Shown: one piece after another, positions 1 through 8,130 of the stretch | Numbering within the stretch: position 1 is the first letter of the stretch | How the letters are laid out: each line of letters begins with the position of its first letter | NCBI GenBank assembly: GCA_039917655.1 | Contig: JBDSJC010000228.1 | Span: forward strand, 1 to 16,935 | DNA from: PNKC01 sp039917655 | Lineage (GTDB): Bacteria; Chloroflexota; Dehalococcoidia; Tepidiformales; Tepidiformaceae | Length of the DNA stretch: 16,935 nucleotides | Reading direction: 5' to 3' | Made by a program: the position numbers and the translations under genes | Notes under the pieces: model-generated | Seen by the model: only the letters and a program-made list of their open reading frames with translations | Databases searched by the model: none | What the model was told of the DNA's origin: nothing

Positions 1-12
1 CAGAGCGGCCTA

Positions 13-3000
13 ATGCTCGCGGCGCTCATGGCGATCTTGTTCGCCACACTCGGCGGCGTCGCCACGCTTCGAGGTGCGGGAGCGGCAAGCGTTGCGCCCA
101 TCGCCCTTCCCAATGCGACGGCAACCGATACGAGCCCCACCTGCGGGACTCAGGGCCAGACGCCTGGTCTGGATTCCATCTACGGCGGCGGCCAGACGTG
201 GAGCGAGTTTAAGATCGAGCCTCCCGGCAACGGTACTGTCACCCAAGGATCGAGGACAGTGACCATCACAAACTACGTCGCGTCCAACTCGGGCACCCCC
301 GGAACCTTCGACTGGACCTCCAACTTCGGTGTTGATGCCGTCCTCGTGAAGGCCGGGGACGCCAAGCATAACCTGTATGTGTACGCCGGCAACGCAGCCG
401 CGACGGAGAGCACGGGCGACACGAATCTCGGGCCGCAAAGCGGCACGGGTAACGGGATCAGCCACATCAGCTTCTGCTACGACGCTGGCGATGTCGCACC
501 GACTAATACGCCGACTAATACGCCGACCAAAACACCAACCAACACACCGACCAACACGCCGACTAATACGCCGACTAATACGCCGACTCCGACCGCCACC
601 AAGACTCCAACGGCAACACCGACAAACACGCCTACCCCAACGACCACGACCGGCAACGTCTATGTCAAGAAGGTCGTCTCGGGCAGTGCATCCAACTTCA
701 CGGACAAGTTTGGCGGCACGGTGACCGGGCCTAGCACGGCCTACAACCGGTCTTTCACCGACCTTACGGGCGACCCCTCCGGTACAACGGGCTGGGGCAG
801 CATGGGCGTGGGCTCATATTCGGTCAGCGAGACCAACACCAACGGGTACACGCTCTTGGGCTACAGCGCGGGCGTGTTTACCTCCAACGGGGTCACCTGC
901 CCGAACCCGCCCGTTGCATCGACCGGCGGCAGCGCCGCCCAGACGCTCGTCGCCAACGGCAACGTCATCTTCTGCATATTCAATGAGAAGAACGCCCAGG
1001 TCTTCGACCCGAGCGTCTCAAAGACGAAGAACGCGGACGGCGTTACAGGCGGATTTGCCTACTGGAACGTGAACGTCAACAACACGGCCAACACCGTTTC
1101 GCCCTACGACGTCACGATCATCGACGCGGGCGCGACCTTCGTTTCGGTCTCCGGCGGCACCTGCCCCAGCGCGGTGGCAAACGTTACAAGCATGTCCACA
1201 CCTGGGATCGCCTGCACCGCCGCCGCTGCCTCGACGATGGTCGTCAAGGTCAGCAAGCCCTTCGGGCCCGCGGCAGCCTGCCTGCCCCAGACGATTAACA
1301 ACTCGGCCCTCGTGAAGGACATCGCCGGGAACACAATTGGCGGCGGCGCCGTCGGCGGCACCACAGGTGCCAACGGCACGGAGTACACGATTGCCGCAGA
1401 CACCGCCAAGTGCGGCCAGCCCGGCATCACTAAGAAGGGTGCGGGCAGCCAGACAAGCGCGTTCAGCGTCACCGACCCGGCCGACGTCCAGTGGACGGTC
1501 TCCGTGGTCAATCCTGTAACGCTCCCTGGCAGCAGCCAGACGGTTCACATCAAGGACACGAACGTCATCGTGTCGTCCGGCCCAGCGTTCACCGGCGGCG
1601 CGACCTGCACGCCGAACGACGCCACCGCGAACTTCCAGACCGCACTGATCTCCGTTGGCGGCGTTGGATGTTCCATGCCCGGCGGCTCGCAGACCTCGTC
1701 CAGCATCACGTTCAACGTGAAGCCGGCGACGACGCCGGTCCGCACCTGCGCTGACCAATCGTTCAACAACACAGCCCAGCTACAGGTCGGCACTCAGGGG
1801 TTCACCCCTGCCGTCGGCCCCACCATTACCCTCACCGGCAACTCGGAGCTCTGCCTCACGCAGACTGTGAAGTTCATCAAGGCGATCTGCCCGAACTACG
1901 GTTCGGTGCCGGCCAACGCCGGGTTCACTAACATCGACGAAACCGGCGGCCATGCCAACGAACTCAACGCTGCTGCCAACCAGGGCAAGGCGGCTGAATC
2001 CGACATTCCCGCCAACTGCGTCAAGGCATCCGGTTGGACATTCAACCTGTTGAGCGCCCTCAACAGCGGCAACGGACTCACCAACTCGAGCCCCAACTTC
2101 ATCCGCAGCGTCGTCACCGGCGGTGACGGCACAGTGACCGTTACCCTGACGCAGGCCGAACTGGACCTCGTCCACGCTGGCGGCCTCTGGGTCTCGGAAG
2201 TGCCCCAGGCGGCGTACGGCTTCGGGTCGCTGCGTTGCTACGACGACGTCCTCAACGGCGATAACGACGAATTCATCGGGTTCCAGGGCACTACCGGTGC
2301 AAACGACCCGGTGATCTGCATCGCTTTCAACGTCGGCCCGCGTGACCTCACCATCAAGAAGGTCATCCCCGGCTCGCCGAACGACAACACCTCATTCAGC
2401 ATCAAGGTTGACGGGCTGAACCCCGCCTTCCCGATCGCTCAGAACAACCCGAAGCAGACCGAAATCGGCATCGGCACGCACACCGTCACCGAGACAGCCG
2501 CCACGGGTTACGCAATCCTCGGCTGGCAGATCGTCAACGGCGCGAACGCCACCTGCCCCTCGGCCCCGACGGGCGCCTCGGCGAACGTCAGCGGCCTGGA
2601 TGGCACGGCGACTATCGCCTCGGGGGCTGACGCTGTGACTGTCTGCTTCTACAACTACGCAACCACGTTCAGCGGTGTCTGCGGCCTGCCGAACGGCCAG
2701 TTCCTTGCCCTCGATGCGGCCACGGTCAACGGCCTCACGGGCTACTGGTTCACTCCTAACGTATACGGTTGGAGCCCGAACGCCCCGCTCGGTAACCCCG
2801 GCGCGGGCAACGCCTTCGACCACCAGTGGGTGCAGGTAGAGGACGCGGGCACCGGCCATCGCATGGTCTGGTCGCTCCCAATCAACACCGGCACCAACAC
2901 GGTCCGGGTCTTCCCCTCGATCGACCACGCTGATGACGGCGGCTCCACTGGCAGCGCCGCCAACGAAGCGAACGAATACACCGTCTGGGGCAGCAACGAC

Positions 3001-4653
3001 GGCATCAACTGGGTCGCTCAGGCTGTCGGTGGCGTCCCCTTCGACCCGACGCCCGGCCCGTACATTGCCGACAACGCGGCCCGTGACTTCACCTTCCCGG
3101 GTGGCCTCCTGTACCGGTACATCGGCATCCAGGTCAACCTCGCGGCTAACGTCGGCACGGACGCCGAAATCGACGCGCTCTGCGCTGGTGACCCAACGCC
3201 GCTCAACGGCAAAGTCATCGTCCACAAGGTCAAGGACCCCTTGACCAACCAGCCCGCTGATGCTTCGCAGTTCAGCGGCAACATCGACGGCGTTAGCGGC
3301 ACGCTCTGGGGGCCTATCGGCTTCAACCTGAGCACGGCCCCAATCAGCGTCACGGCCGGCAGCCACACGTTCGCCGAAACCGGCAACCAGAACGGCTGGA
3401 CGCCGATCGGCTACGCGGTGGTCACCAACGCCAACGTTGATTCTGTCTGCCCTGCCGCGCGCAGCGCCTACACCTTCGGCACTCCGGTGTCGGTCAGCTC
3501 CAATCAGACCACGCTCATCTGCGTGATGAACACCAAGGCCTCCCTGGTCGCCCTGCCGACGATCAAGAAAGTCAAGGTGGACGCCACCCACTACACCATC
3601 ACGGTGACCAACGCTGGCGGAATCGACGCCACCAACATCAGCCTCAACGACACCTTTAGCCAGGGCGGGACCACGCAGACCATCTCGAATCTTTCGAAGA
3701 CGCCGAACACGGGCTCCTGCACGATCGCGGCCAACCTTCTGAGCTTCGCCTGCACCGGCCTCACGGCCCCGGCCAACGGCGACCTGGTGATCACAGTCAC
3801 CATGTCCGTTTACACGAACGACCAGGTCTGCTCGGACCAGATCGTCACCAACACGGCGACCGCAAACTTCGACACGCAGGGCGCGATCGCTATCACCAGC
3901 GGCGCCTCAAACACCGCCCAGCACAGCTTCCCCACGACCCGGACGGACTGCAACAACGGCACGATCGCGGTCAAGAAGGTGCGGGACCTAGGTGCGTCCT
4001 CGTTCGCCGACGGCAGCCTGTTCAACGGGACTATCGATGGCGCAACCTGGGGCAGCGCAATCACCTTCGGCGGAGTCACGACTCCGAAGTCGGTTGCTCC
4101 GGGCAACCATAGCGTTGTCGAGACTGCCCCTGGCGGCGGCTGGACACTCGTTGGCTACGCTGTCTTCACAAACAGCAGCACCACGGCGAGCTGCCCGACA
4201 GACATCCGCCTCTACACCAGCGGTGCTTCCGCGGCGGTCAGCACTGGCCAGCTCACGCTCGTCTGCGTGATGAACACCAAGGCGGCCCCGCCGACCGTCA
4301 CGCCGGACTGCACGAACTGCAATCCGCTCATCGTCAACACGCCAACACCGACGCCGACCACTCCGGCGGCGACGCCGACCAACACGACTGTGCCACCGAA
4401 GGCCACCAATACGCCGGTGCCGCCGACAGCCACCAAGACGACTCAGCCCAAGCCGACGGAGCCACTGGAGGCCGTCGCTGGCGAGAAGACTCCGGGACCG
4501 GGCGCGCTCAGCACCCCGGTCGCCCCGAACACGGGCACCGGGATCTCCGGCGCGGCAACTTCATTCAACGGGTTCCTTGCCCTCATCGGCATCGCAATCC
4601 TCGGTTCCGGCATGGCCCTCATGGCCGCCGGCCGCCGCAAGACCCGCAACTAG
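13..4653 (+). CDS. Giant cell-surface adhesin-like protein with SpaA-like and DUF11-like domains and sortase-like tail (5' end open)
   Basis: The visible ATG gives 1546 residues, but the frame is open to base 1. The hydrophobic N-terminus (residues 1-25) lacks the usual positive residues, so the true start may lie upstream of the window. After the signal peptide comes a short secreted domain, then a Thr/Pro stalk (about 162-213). SpaA-like prealbumin-fold domains lie at about 216-328, 779-884, 1067-1176 and 1317-1424. Each has a Lys in strand 1 (K220, K783, K1072, K1322), an E-T motif before G-Y/W (E273, E827, E1122, E1370) and an Asn in the last strand (N324, N881, N1173, N1421). DUF11-like segments lie at about 330-620 and 1180-1310, and a discoidin-like module at about 886-1060. 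The C-terminus has a second Thr/Pro stalk, APNTG (1504-1508), one membrane helix and a basic tail. Inferred role: a wall- or membrane-anchored adhesin or envelope protein. The substrate is unknown. Confidence 0.85.
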   Translation: MLAALMAILFATLGGVATLRGAGAASVAPIALPNATATDTSPTCGTQGQTPGLDSIYGGGQTWSEFKIEPPGNGTVTQGSRTVTITNYVASNSGTPGTFDWTSNFGVDAVLVKAGDAKHNLYVYAGNAAATESTGDTNLGPQSGTGNGISHISFCYDAGDVAPTNTPTNTPTKTPTNTPTNTPTNTPTNTPTPTATKTPTATPTNTPTPTTTTGNVYVKKVVSGSASNFTDKFGGTVTGPSTAYNRSFTDLTGDPSGTTGWGSMGVGSYSVSETNTNGYTLLGYSAGVFTSNGVTCPNPPVASTGGSAAQTLVANGNVIFCIFNEKNAQVFDPSVSKTKNADGVTGGFAYWNVNVNNTANTVSPYDVTIIDAGATFVSVSGGTCPSAVANVTSMSTPGIACTAAAASTMVVKVSKPFGPAAACLPQTINNSALVKDIAGNTIGGGAVGGTTGANGTEYTIAADTAKCGQPGITKKGAGSQTSAFSVTDPADVQWTVSVVNPVTLPGSSQTVHIKDTNVIVSSGPAFTGGATCTPNDATANFQTALISVGGVGCSMPGGSQTSSSITFNVKPATTPVRTCADQSFNNTAQLQVGTQGFTPAVGPTITLTGNSELCLTQTVKFIKAICPNYGSVPANAGFTNIDETGGHANELNAAANQGKAAESDIPANCVKASGWTFNLLSALNSGNGLTNSSPNFIRSVVTGGDGTVTVTLTQAELDLVHAGGLWVSEVPQAAYGFGSLRCYDDVLNGDNDEFIGFQGTTGANDPVICIAFNVGPRDLTIKKVIPGSPNDNTSFSIKVDGLNPAFPIAQNNPKQTEIGIGTHTVTETAATGYAILGWQIVNGANATCPSAPTGASANVSGLDGTATIASGADAVTVCFYNYATTFSGVCGLPNGQFLALDAATVNGLTGYWFTPNVYGWSPNAPLGNPGAGNAFDHQWVQVEDAGTGHRMVWSLPINTGTNTVRVFPSIDHADDGGSTGSAANEANEYTVWGSNDGINWVAQAVGGVPFDPTPGPYIADNAARDFTFPGGLLYRYIGIQVNLAANVGTDAEIDALCAGDPTPLNGKVIVHKVKDPLTNQPADASQFSGNIDGVSGTLWGPIGFNLSTAPISVTAGSHTFAETGNQNGWTPIGYAVVTNANVDSVCPAARSAYTFGTPVSVSSNQTTLICVMNTKASLVALPTIKKVKVDATHYTITVTNAGGIDATNISLNDTFSQGGTTQTISNLSKTPNTGSCTIAANLLSFACTGLTAPANGDLVITVTMSVYTNDQVCSDQIVTNTATANFDTQGAIAITSGASNTAQHSFPTTRTDCNNGTIAVKKVRDLGASSFADGSLFNGTIDGATWGSAITFGGVTTPKSVAPGNHSVVETAPGGGWTLVGYAVFTNSSTTASCPTDIRLYTSGASAAVSTGQLTLVCVMNTKAAPPTVTPDCTNCNPLIVNTPTPTPTTPAATPTNTTVPPKATNTPVPPTATKTTQPKPTEPLEAVAGEKTPGPGALSTPVAPNTGTGISGAATSFNGFLALIGIAILGSGMALMAAGRRKTRN
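499..582 (+). repeat. In-frame 12-bp tandem repeat coding the Thr/Pro stalk
   Basis: Seven consecutive 12-base units encode T-P-T-N or close variants. Four units are the identical ccgactaatacg and the others differ by a few bases. The repeat uses AAT for Asn, while the rest of the gene mostly uses AAC, which suggests recent duplication of one unit. Changes in copy number would stay in frame and alter only the stalk length. Confidence 0.85.
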
Positions 4654-4679
4654 GCCCCGTCTCTCACGAGACCCAATCG

Positions 4680-4709
4680 AAAGGCCCCGGACTTGCGTCC
4701 GGGGCCTTT
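4680..4709 (+). terminator. Strong hairpin terminator after the giant surface protein gene
   Basis: A perfect 13-bp stem (aaaggccccggac paired with gtccggggccttt) with a ttgc loop starts 27 bases after the stop codon. The T-run after the stem is short, but the A/T edges of the stem fit an intrinsic terminator. Confidence 0.8.
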
Positions 4710-5023
4710 CGCGTTGCCCGTGGCACTCCGTCACTCCGTAGGTCCCCAGCGCCATCCGGTCCTCGCCTTAGCCCACTCCCCATGCCAACCTCCAGAAATG
4801 TACGCCCGCGCCATCTCCGCCTCGATCCCTCTTCCTGCCGCGCTCGGTCAAACCCCTCAAACCCTCCCAAAAACCGCTAAACCGCTTCAGACGTTGGCGA
4901 ACGCGTTAGCGAACGCGCTAGGAACGCGCTAAACGGGCTAATAACGCAAAAGCACTTTTTCTGAAAAGCACAAAGTGGCCGCACCCCTCAACACTCGTCT
5001 CTGGGCCGGCGGCCGGGGCCGAG
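4710..5023. other. Gene-free stretch between surface protein gene and miaB
   Basis: I see no credible gene here. The 79-codon plus-strand reading frame at 4693-4932 has low-complexity composition and begins inside the terminator. The stretch contains short GC-rich direct repeats (4897-4947), two copies of aaaagcac (4948-4955 and 4965-4972), and a very GC-rich, partly self-complementary run at 5003-5020. That run could act as a weak terminator for miaB on the minus strand. The flanking genes converge here, so the stretch is a 3'-3' spacer. Confidence 0.5.
4897..4947. repeat. Short degenerate direct repeats (gcgaacgcgyta type)
   Basis: gcgaacgcgtta (4897-4908) is followed directly by gcgaacgcgcta (4909-4920), ggaacgcgcta (4921-4931), aacgggcta (4932-4940) and ataacgc. 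The copies get shorter and less alike to the right. The purpose is unknown. They could be a protein-binding cluster or simple slippage. Confidence 0.5.
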
Positions 5024-6310
5024 CTACGCGAGGATGAGGGAGTCTTCGCACTCGCCGCGGAGGGAGAAGGGGCCGGCGTGATCTATGCGAACATCGATCA
5101 GCGAGCCTTCTCGCGCGGGGCTGGTCACATGGACCAGCTTGCCCGTGCGCGTACGGCCAAACGGCTGGCCCTTCTTCGCGCCTTCAACCAGGATCTGCTG
5201 GGTGGTGCCGAGGTAGGTGTCATTGATCTGTTGCGAAATCAGGGCCTCGACGGCCTCGATGCGGTGCAGTCGCTCGGCTTTGACATCGGCGGACACGTCG
5301 TCCGGCATTTTGCGGAAGGCGATCGTGCCGGGCCGCGGCGAGTAGGCGGCGACGTGCACTTTGTCGAAGCGCACGGTTTCGAGAACCTCGCAGCTGGCTT
5401 CGAAATCGGCGTCCGTCTCGCCCGGATAGCCGACGATGATGTCCGTGGTAATCCCGGCGTGAGGCATCAGCTCCCGCACTTCGGTAATCTTTTCGAGATA
5501 CTCGTCCACGGTGTAGCCGCGGCGCATGGAGTCGAGGACGGCGTCACTTCCGGCCTGGACAGGCAGAGAGAAGCACTCCATCACCTTCGGTAGCTCCGCC
5601 ACGGCTTCGAGAATGCGGTGCGTCATGTCTTTCGGATAGGAGGTGAGGAAGCGAATGCGTTCGAGCCTCCCGATCGCGGAGAGTTCGCGCATCAGGTCGC
5701 CGAGGTCGGGCTGCTCCTCAAGGTCGTGCCCGTACGCCTCAACGGTCTGGCCAAGCAGCGTCACTTCGCGCACGCCGTGGAGGCTAAGGTAAGCAACTTC
5801 GCGCACGATTTCGTCCATTGGGCGGCTCTTTTCGCGGCCGCGGCGGTAGGGGACGATGCAGTAGGTGCAGAACTTGTTGCATCCGTGGACCACGGGCACG
5901 TAGGCCGTCGGGCCTTCGGGGATCGCGTGGGTGGTGGGCCAGAACTCGCCGCCGAGGTCTTCGGAGGGCTGCTCCACCAGCGCCATGATCGGCTCGAACT
6001 GCTGCGGCCGCGCGAACACGTCCACTTGCGGAAACCGCTTGCGCAGGTCGTCCGTCTTCAGGCCGACCATGCAGCCCATCACGGCAACCTTGAGGTCCGG
6101 GCGCTCTTGCTTCAGTTCACGTACACGTCCGAGCTTCGAATAGGCGCGGTCTTCGGCGTGTTGGCGGACGCTGCACGTATTTATGACAACGAGTTCAGCG
6201 CGCTCCATGCGGTCCGTGGCCTTCATCCCCAGGCGGTCGAACCCGGCGGCGAGCTTTTCGCTATCTGCCTTGTTCATCTGGCAGCCGACGGTCCAGAGGT
6301 AGTAGTTCAT
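5024..6310 (-). CDS. miaB: tRNA-2-methylthio-N6-dimethylallyladenosine synthase MiaB
   Basis: The enzyme adds a methylthio group to i6A37 of tRNAs that read codons starting with U, using two 4Fe-4S clusters and S-adenosylmethionine. The 428-residue product has the methylthiotransferase N-domain with cluster cysteines C10 (VGCQMN), C46 (NTCSVRQ) and C80 (MGC). The radical-SAM motif CxxxCxxC lies at C144/C148/C151, and a TRAM-type C-terminus follows. Length and motif order fit MiaB. The start chosen is the ATG at 6310 (MNYYLWTVGCQMN). The open frame continues upstream to 6493, but that extension runs through the tRNA gene and is not coding. The GQ-T-V-E-A-Y-G segment differs slightly from the common GQNVNSYG of MiaB, so related methylthiotransferases are a minor alternative. 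Confidence 0.93.
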   Translation of the reverse strand: MNYYLWTVGCQMNKADSEKLAAGFDRLGMKATDRMERAELVVINTCSVRQHAEDRAYSKLGRVRELKQERPDLKVAVMGCMVGLKTDDLRKRFPQVDVFARPQQFEPIMALVEQPSEDLGGEFWPTTHAIPEGPTAYVPVVHGCNKFCTYCIVPYRRGREKSRPMDEIVREVAYLSLHGVREVTLLGQTVEAYGHDLEEQPDLGDLMRELSAIGRLERIRFLTSYPKDMTHRILEAVAELPKVMECFSLPVQAGSDAVLDSMRRGYTVDEYLEKITEVRELMPHAGITTDIIVGYPGETDADFEASCEVLETVRFDKVHVAAYSPRPGTIAFRKMPDDVSADVKAERLHRIEAVEALISQQINDTYLGTTQQILVEGAKKGQPFGRTRTGKLVHVTSPAREGSLIDVRIDHAGPFSLRGECEDSLILA

Positions 6311-6389
6311 GGTTCGCTTCTCGCTGCCAACGTCTCGGCGCGGCGTGGTGGGGCGTTTCGAGCAGGCCAACGGTTGGCGAGCAAGTGGC

Positions 6390-6482
6390 TGGCGGAGGGG
6401 GAGGGATTCGAACCCTCGACTGATCTTAACAACCAGTAAGCGCTTAGCAGGCGCCCGCACTCGGCCACTATGCGACCCCTCC
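6390..6482 (-). tRNA. tRNA-Ser (anticodon GCU)
   Basis: Read on the minus strand, the gene has a 7-bp acceptor stem (ggagggg with ccccctcc region), a D-arm and a five-base anticodon stem. The loop CTGCTAA carries anticodon GCT (plus-strand bases 6446-6448). A long variable arm, typical of serine tRNA, and a T-arm with the ttcgaa loop follow. The discriminator base is G, and CCA is encoded (plus-strand 6390-6392). Without CCA the gene is 90 nt. It decodes AGC and AGU. It lies 79 bases upstream of miaB in the same direction. Confidence 0.95.
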
Positions 6483-6495
6483 GCGCAGGACACTC

Positions 6496-6525
6496 ATTGT
6501 ATGTGGCGATGCGCGTTTCGGTCAT
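6496..6525 (-). promoter_or_regulatory. Sigma-70-type promoter for tRNA-Ser (and possibly miaB)
   Basis: On the minus strand, ATGACC (plus 6520-6525) is followed by an 18-base spacer and TACAAT (plus 6496-6501). The -10 box ends 13 bases before the tRNA 5' end, which fits a start point just ahead of the tRNA. The -10 box matches TATAAT at 5 of 6 bases and the -35 box matches TTGACA at 4 of 6. Confidence 0.6.
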
Positions 6526-6593
6526 CCTGAACCACTGTGTGGGCGCGACCTGACTGCTGTAGGCTCCCAAATATCCCAACCACGGAGCTTCGC

Positions 6594-7472
6594 ATGCGCT
6601 ACGGAGTAGCTATCCCCCAGGCGAACGCCTTCGCCACGCCAGAATCGATCCGGGCGGTTGCGCACGCGGTGGAGGAGCTCGGCTTCGATTCACTCTGGGT
6701 GAGCGACCACATCATCGTCCCCGAGGGTTCGGACTACATCCCGGAATTCATGGATGAACCGCTGGCCACGTTGGCCTTTCTGGCGGCGGAGACGCGTCAT
6801 ATCACCCTGGGGACCAGCGTCCTCATTGTGCCCTACCGGGACCCGGTGTTCACCGCGAAGTTTCTGAGCACGGTGGACTACCTGAGTTCCGGGCGGCTGA
6901 TCGTGGGCGTAGGGGCCGGCTGGCTCGAACCGGAGTTCCAGGCGCTGGGTGTGCCGTTCGCCGAACGCGGGCCGCGCACGGACGAGTACTTGCGGGTCTA
7001 CCGCAACCTCTGGGAGACCGAGACGTCGAGCTTCGCCGGGCGCTACACCACGTACGACAAGATGCGCATGTTCCCGAAAGCCGCGCCCAACAGGCGCGGG
7101 ACGATCCCGCTCTGGGTGGGCGGGAACGGACCCGCGAGTGTGCGCCGCGCTGCGCAGATCGGCGACGGCTGGCACCCAATCAACATCGCTCCAGCGGATA
7201 TCGGCGAGGCGATCACCGGCTACCGCGCGGAGTGCGCGCGATTCGAGCGGGCGCCGGGGCCGGTGTGCTTGCGCCACATGCCAGCCGGCCGGAGGGCTCC
7301 CGCGGGCCCCAGGCCACCGCTCACGGGCTCCGCGGACGACCAGGCGGCGGACATCCGTATGTACGCCGAGGGTGGGCTGGACGAACTGATGCTCTCGCTC
7401 CCAGCGCGCACGCAGGGTGACCTGCTTTCGGCGCTTCGCCAGTTCATGCGCGAGGTTGCCCCGCGAGTCTGA
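6594..7472 (+). CDS. LLM class F420-dependent oxidoreductase (TIGR03619-like)
   Basis: The 292-residue protein is a luciferase-like (bacterial luciferase superfamily) TIM-barrel flavin- or F420-dependent oxidoreductase. Family signs are the N-terminal YGVAIPQA strand, the SLWVSDHI segment (about 34-41), the ITLGTSVLIVPYRDP segment, GRLIVGVGAGWLEPEF and LWVGGNGPASVRRAAQIGDGW. The substrate cannot be told from sequence. The start is the ATG at 6594, which has GGAG about 7 bases upstream. The open frame runs further 5', but that extension shows no family similarity. The next gene starts 31 bases after the stop, so the two may be co-transcribed. Confidence 0.88.
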   Translation: MRYGVAIPQANAFATPESIRAVAHAVEELGFDSLWVSDHIIVPEGSDYIPEFMDEPLATLAFLAAETRHITLGTSVLIVPYRDPVFTAKFLSTVDYLSSGRLIVGVGAGWLEPEFQALGVPFAERGPRTDEYLRVYRNLWETETSSFAGRYTTYDKMRMFPKAAPNRRGTIPLWVGGNGPASVRRAAQIGDGWHPINIAPADIGEAITGYRAECARFERAPGPVCLRHMPAGRRAPAGPRPPLTGSADDQAADIRMYAEGGLDELMLSLPARTQGDLLSALRQFMREVAPRV

Positions 7473-7503
7473 GCGTTGGGAGCCGGGGGACTACACTTCG
7501 CAG

Positions 7504-8130
7504 ATGGCCGCCGCGGTTGTCGTCGTCATTTTCACAGTCCAGCAGGAGCGGCTATCGGTCCTGCTGATCGAACGCGCCGCCGAGCCCTGCCGCGACCAGT
7601 GGGCGCTGCCAGGTGGCGTGCTGCGTGACGGCGAGTCGCTCGATGGCGCGGCTGCGCGCAAGCTGGCGGACGAGACCGGCGTATCGGACGTCTTCCTCGA
7701 ACAGCTCTACACCTTCGACCGGCTGGGCGATGGCCGCGCGGACGTTGTGGTCACCTATTTCGCACTCGTAGACGTGGCGCGCGTACGCCTGCGCACCGAG
7801 TTAGAGTGGCGGCCAGCGTGGCATCCGGCGCGCGGCCTGCCCGCGCTCGCGTTCGACAACGGACGGGTGCTGGAGTACGCCGAAGAACGGCTGCGCAACA
7901 AGCTGGAGTACACGAACGTGGTCTACAGCCTGCTGCCAGCGAGGTTCACACTGACCCAGATGCAACGCGTCTACGAAGCGATCCTCGGCGAGCAGATGGA
8001 CAAGAGGAACTTTCGGCGACGCGTGGTTGGTCTCGGGATTGTAGGCGAGACTGGCCAGACCATGAAGCAGGGCGCACACCGGCCAGCGATGCTCTACGAA
8101 TTCACGAGCCGCGCGCCGATGACGCTGTAG
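7504..8130 (+). CDS. NrtR-like Nudix/winged-helix protein with degenerate Nudix box
   Basis: The 208-residue protein has an N-terminal Nudix fold and a C-terminal winged-helix segment (about 140-205: FTLTQMQRVYEAILG, DKRNFRRRVV, GAHRPAMLYEF). This is the arrangement of NrtR regulators, which sense ADP-ribose-type ligands and control NAD-related genes. The Nudix box runs from G38 to V60. The consensus R-E-U-x-E-E is R52-K53-L54-A55-D56-E57, so one metal-binding Glu is Lys and another is Asp. That favours ligand sensing over hydrolysis (inference). The start chosen is the ATG at 7504. The longer frame from 7417 overlaps the upstream gene and adds no similarity. No NAD biosynthesis gene is adjacent, so the target is unknown. 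Confidence 0.82.
   Translation: MAAAVVVVIFTVQQERLSVLLIERAAEPCRDQWALPGGVLRDGESLDGAAARKLADETGVSDVFLEQLYTFDRLGDGRADVVVTYFALVDVARVRLRTELEWRPAWHPARGLPALAFDNGRVLEYAEERLRNKLEYTNVVYSLLPARFTLTQMQRVYEAILGEQMDKRNFRRRVVGLGIVGETGQTMKQGAHRPAMLYEFTSRAPMTL

Noticed and set aside
499..582. CRISPR array
   Set aside because: Units are 12 bp, contiguous and in frame with the protein, with no spacers. No cas genes are present.
2392..3591. A 399-codon minus-strand open frame inside the giant surface protein gene (also 1018-1758 and others)
   Set aside because: High-GC shadow frame. The product is rich in R, G, A, V and D with no domain, while the plus strand has clear repeated domains.
5618..6439. A 273-codon plus-strand frame opposite miaB
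   Set aside because: It lies opposite the conserved MiaB radical-SAM motifs and runs into the tRNA gene. No recognisable protein.
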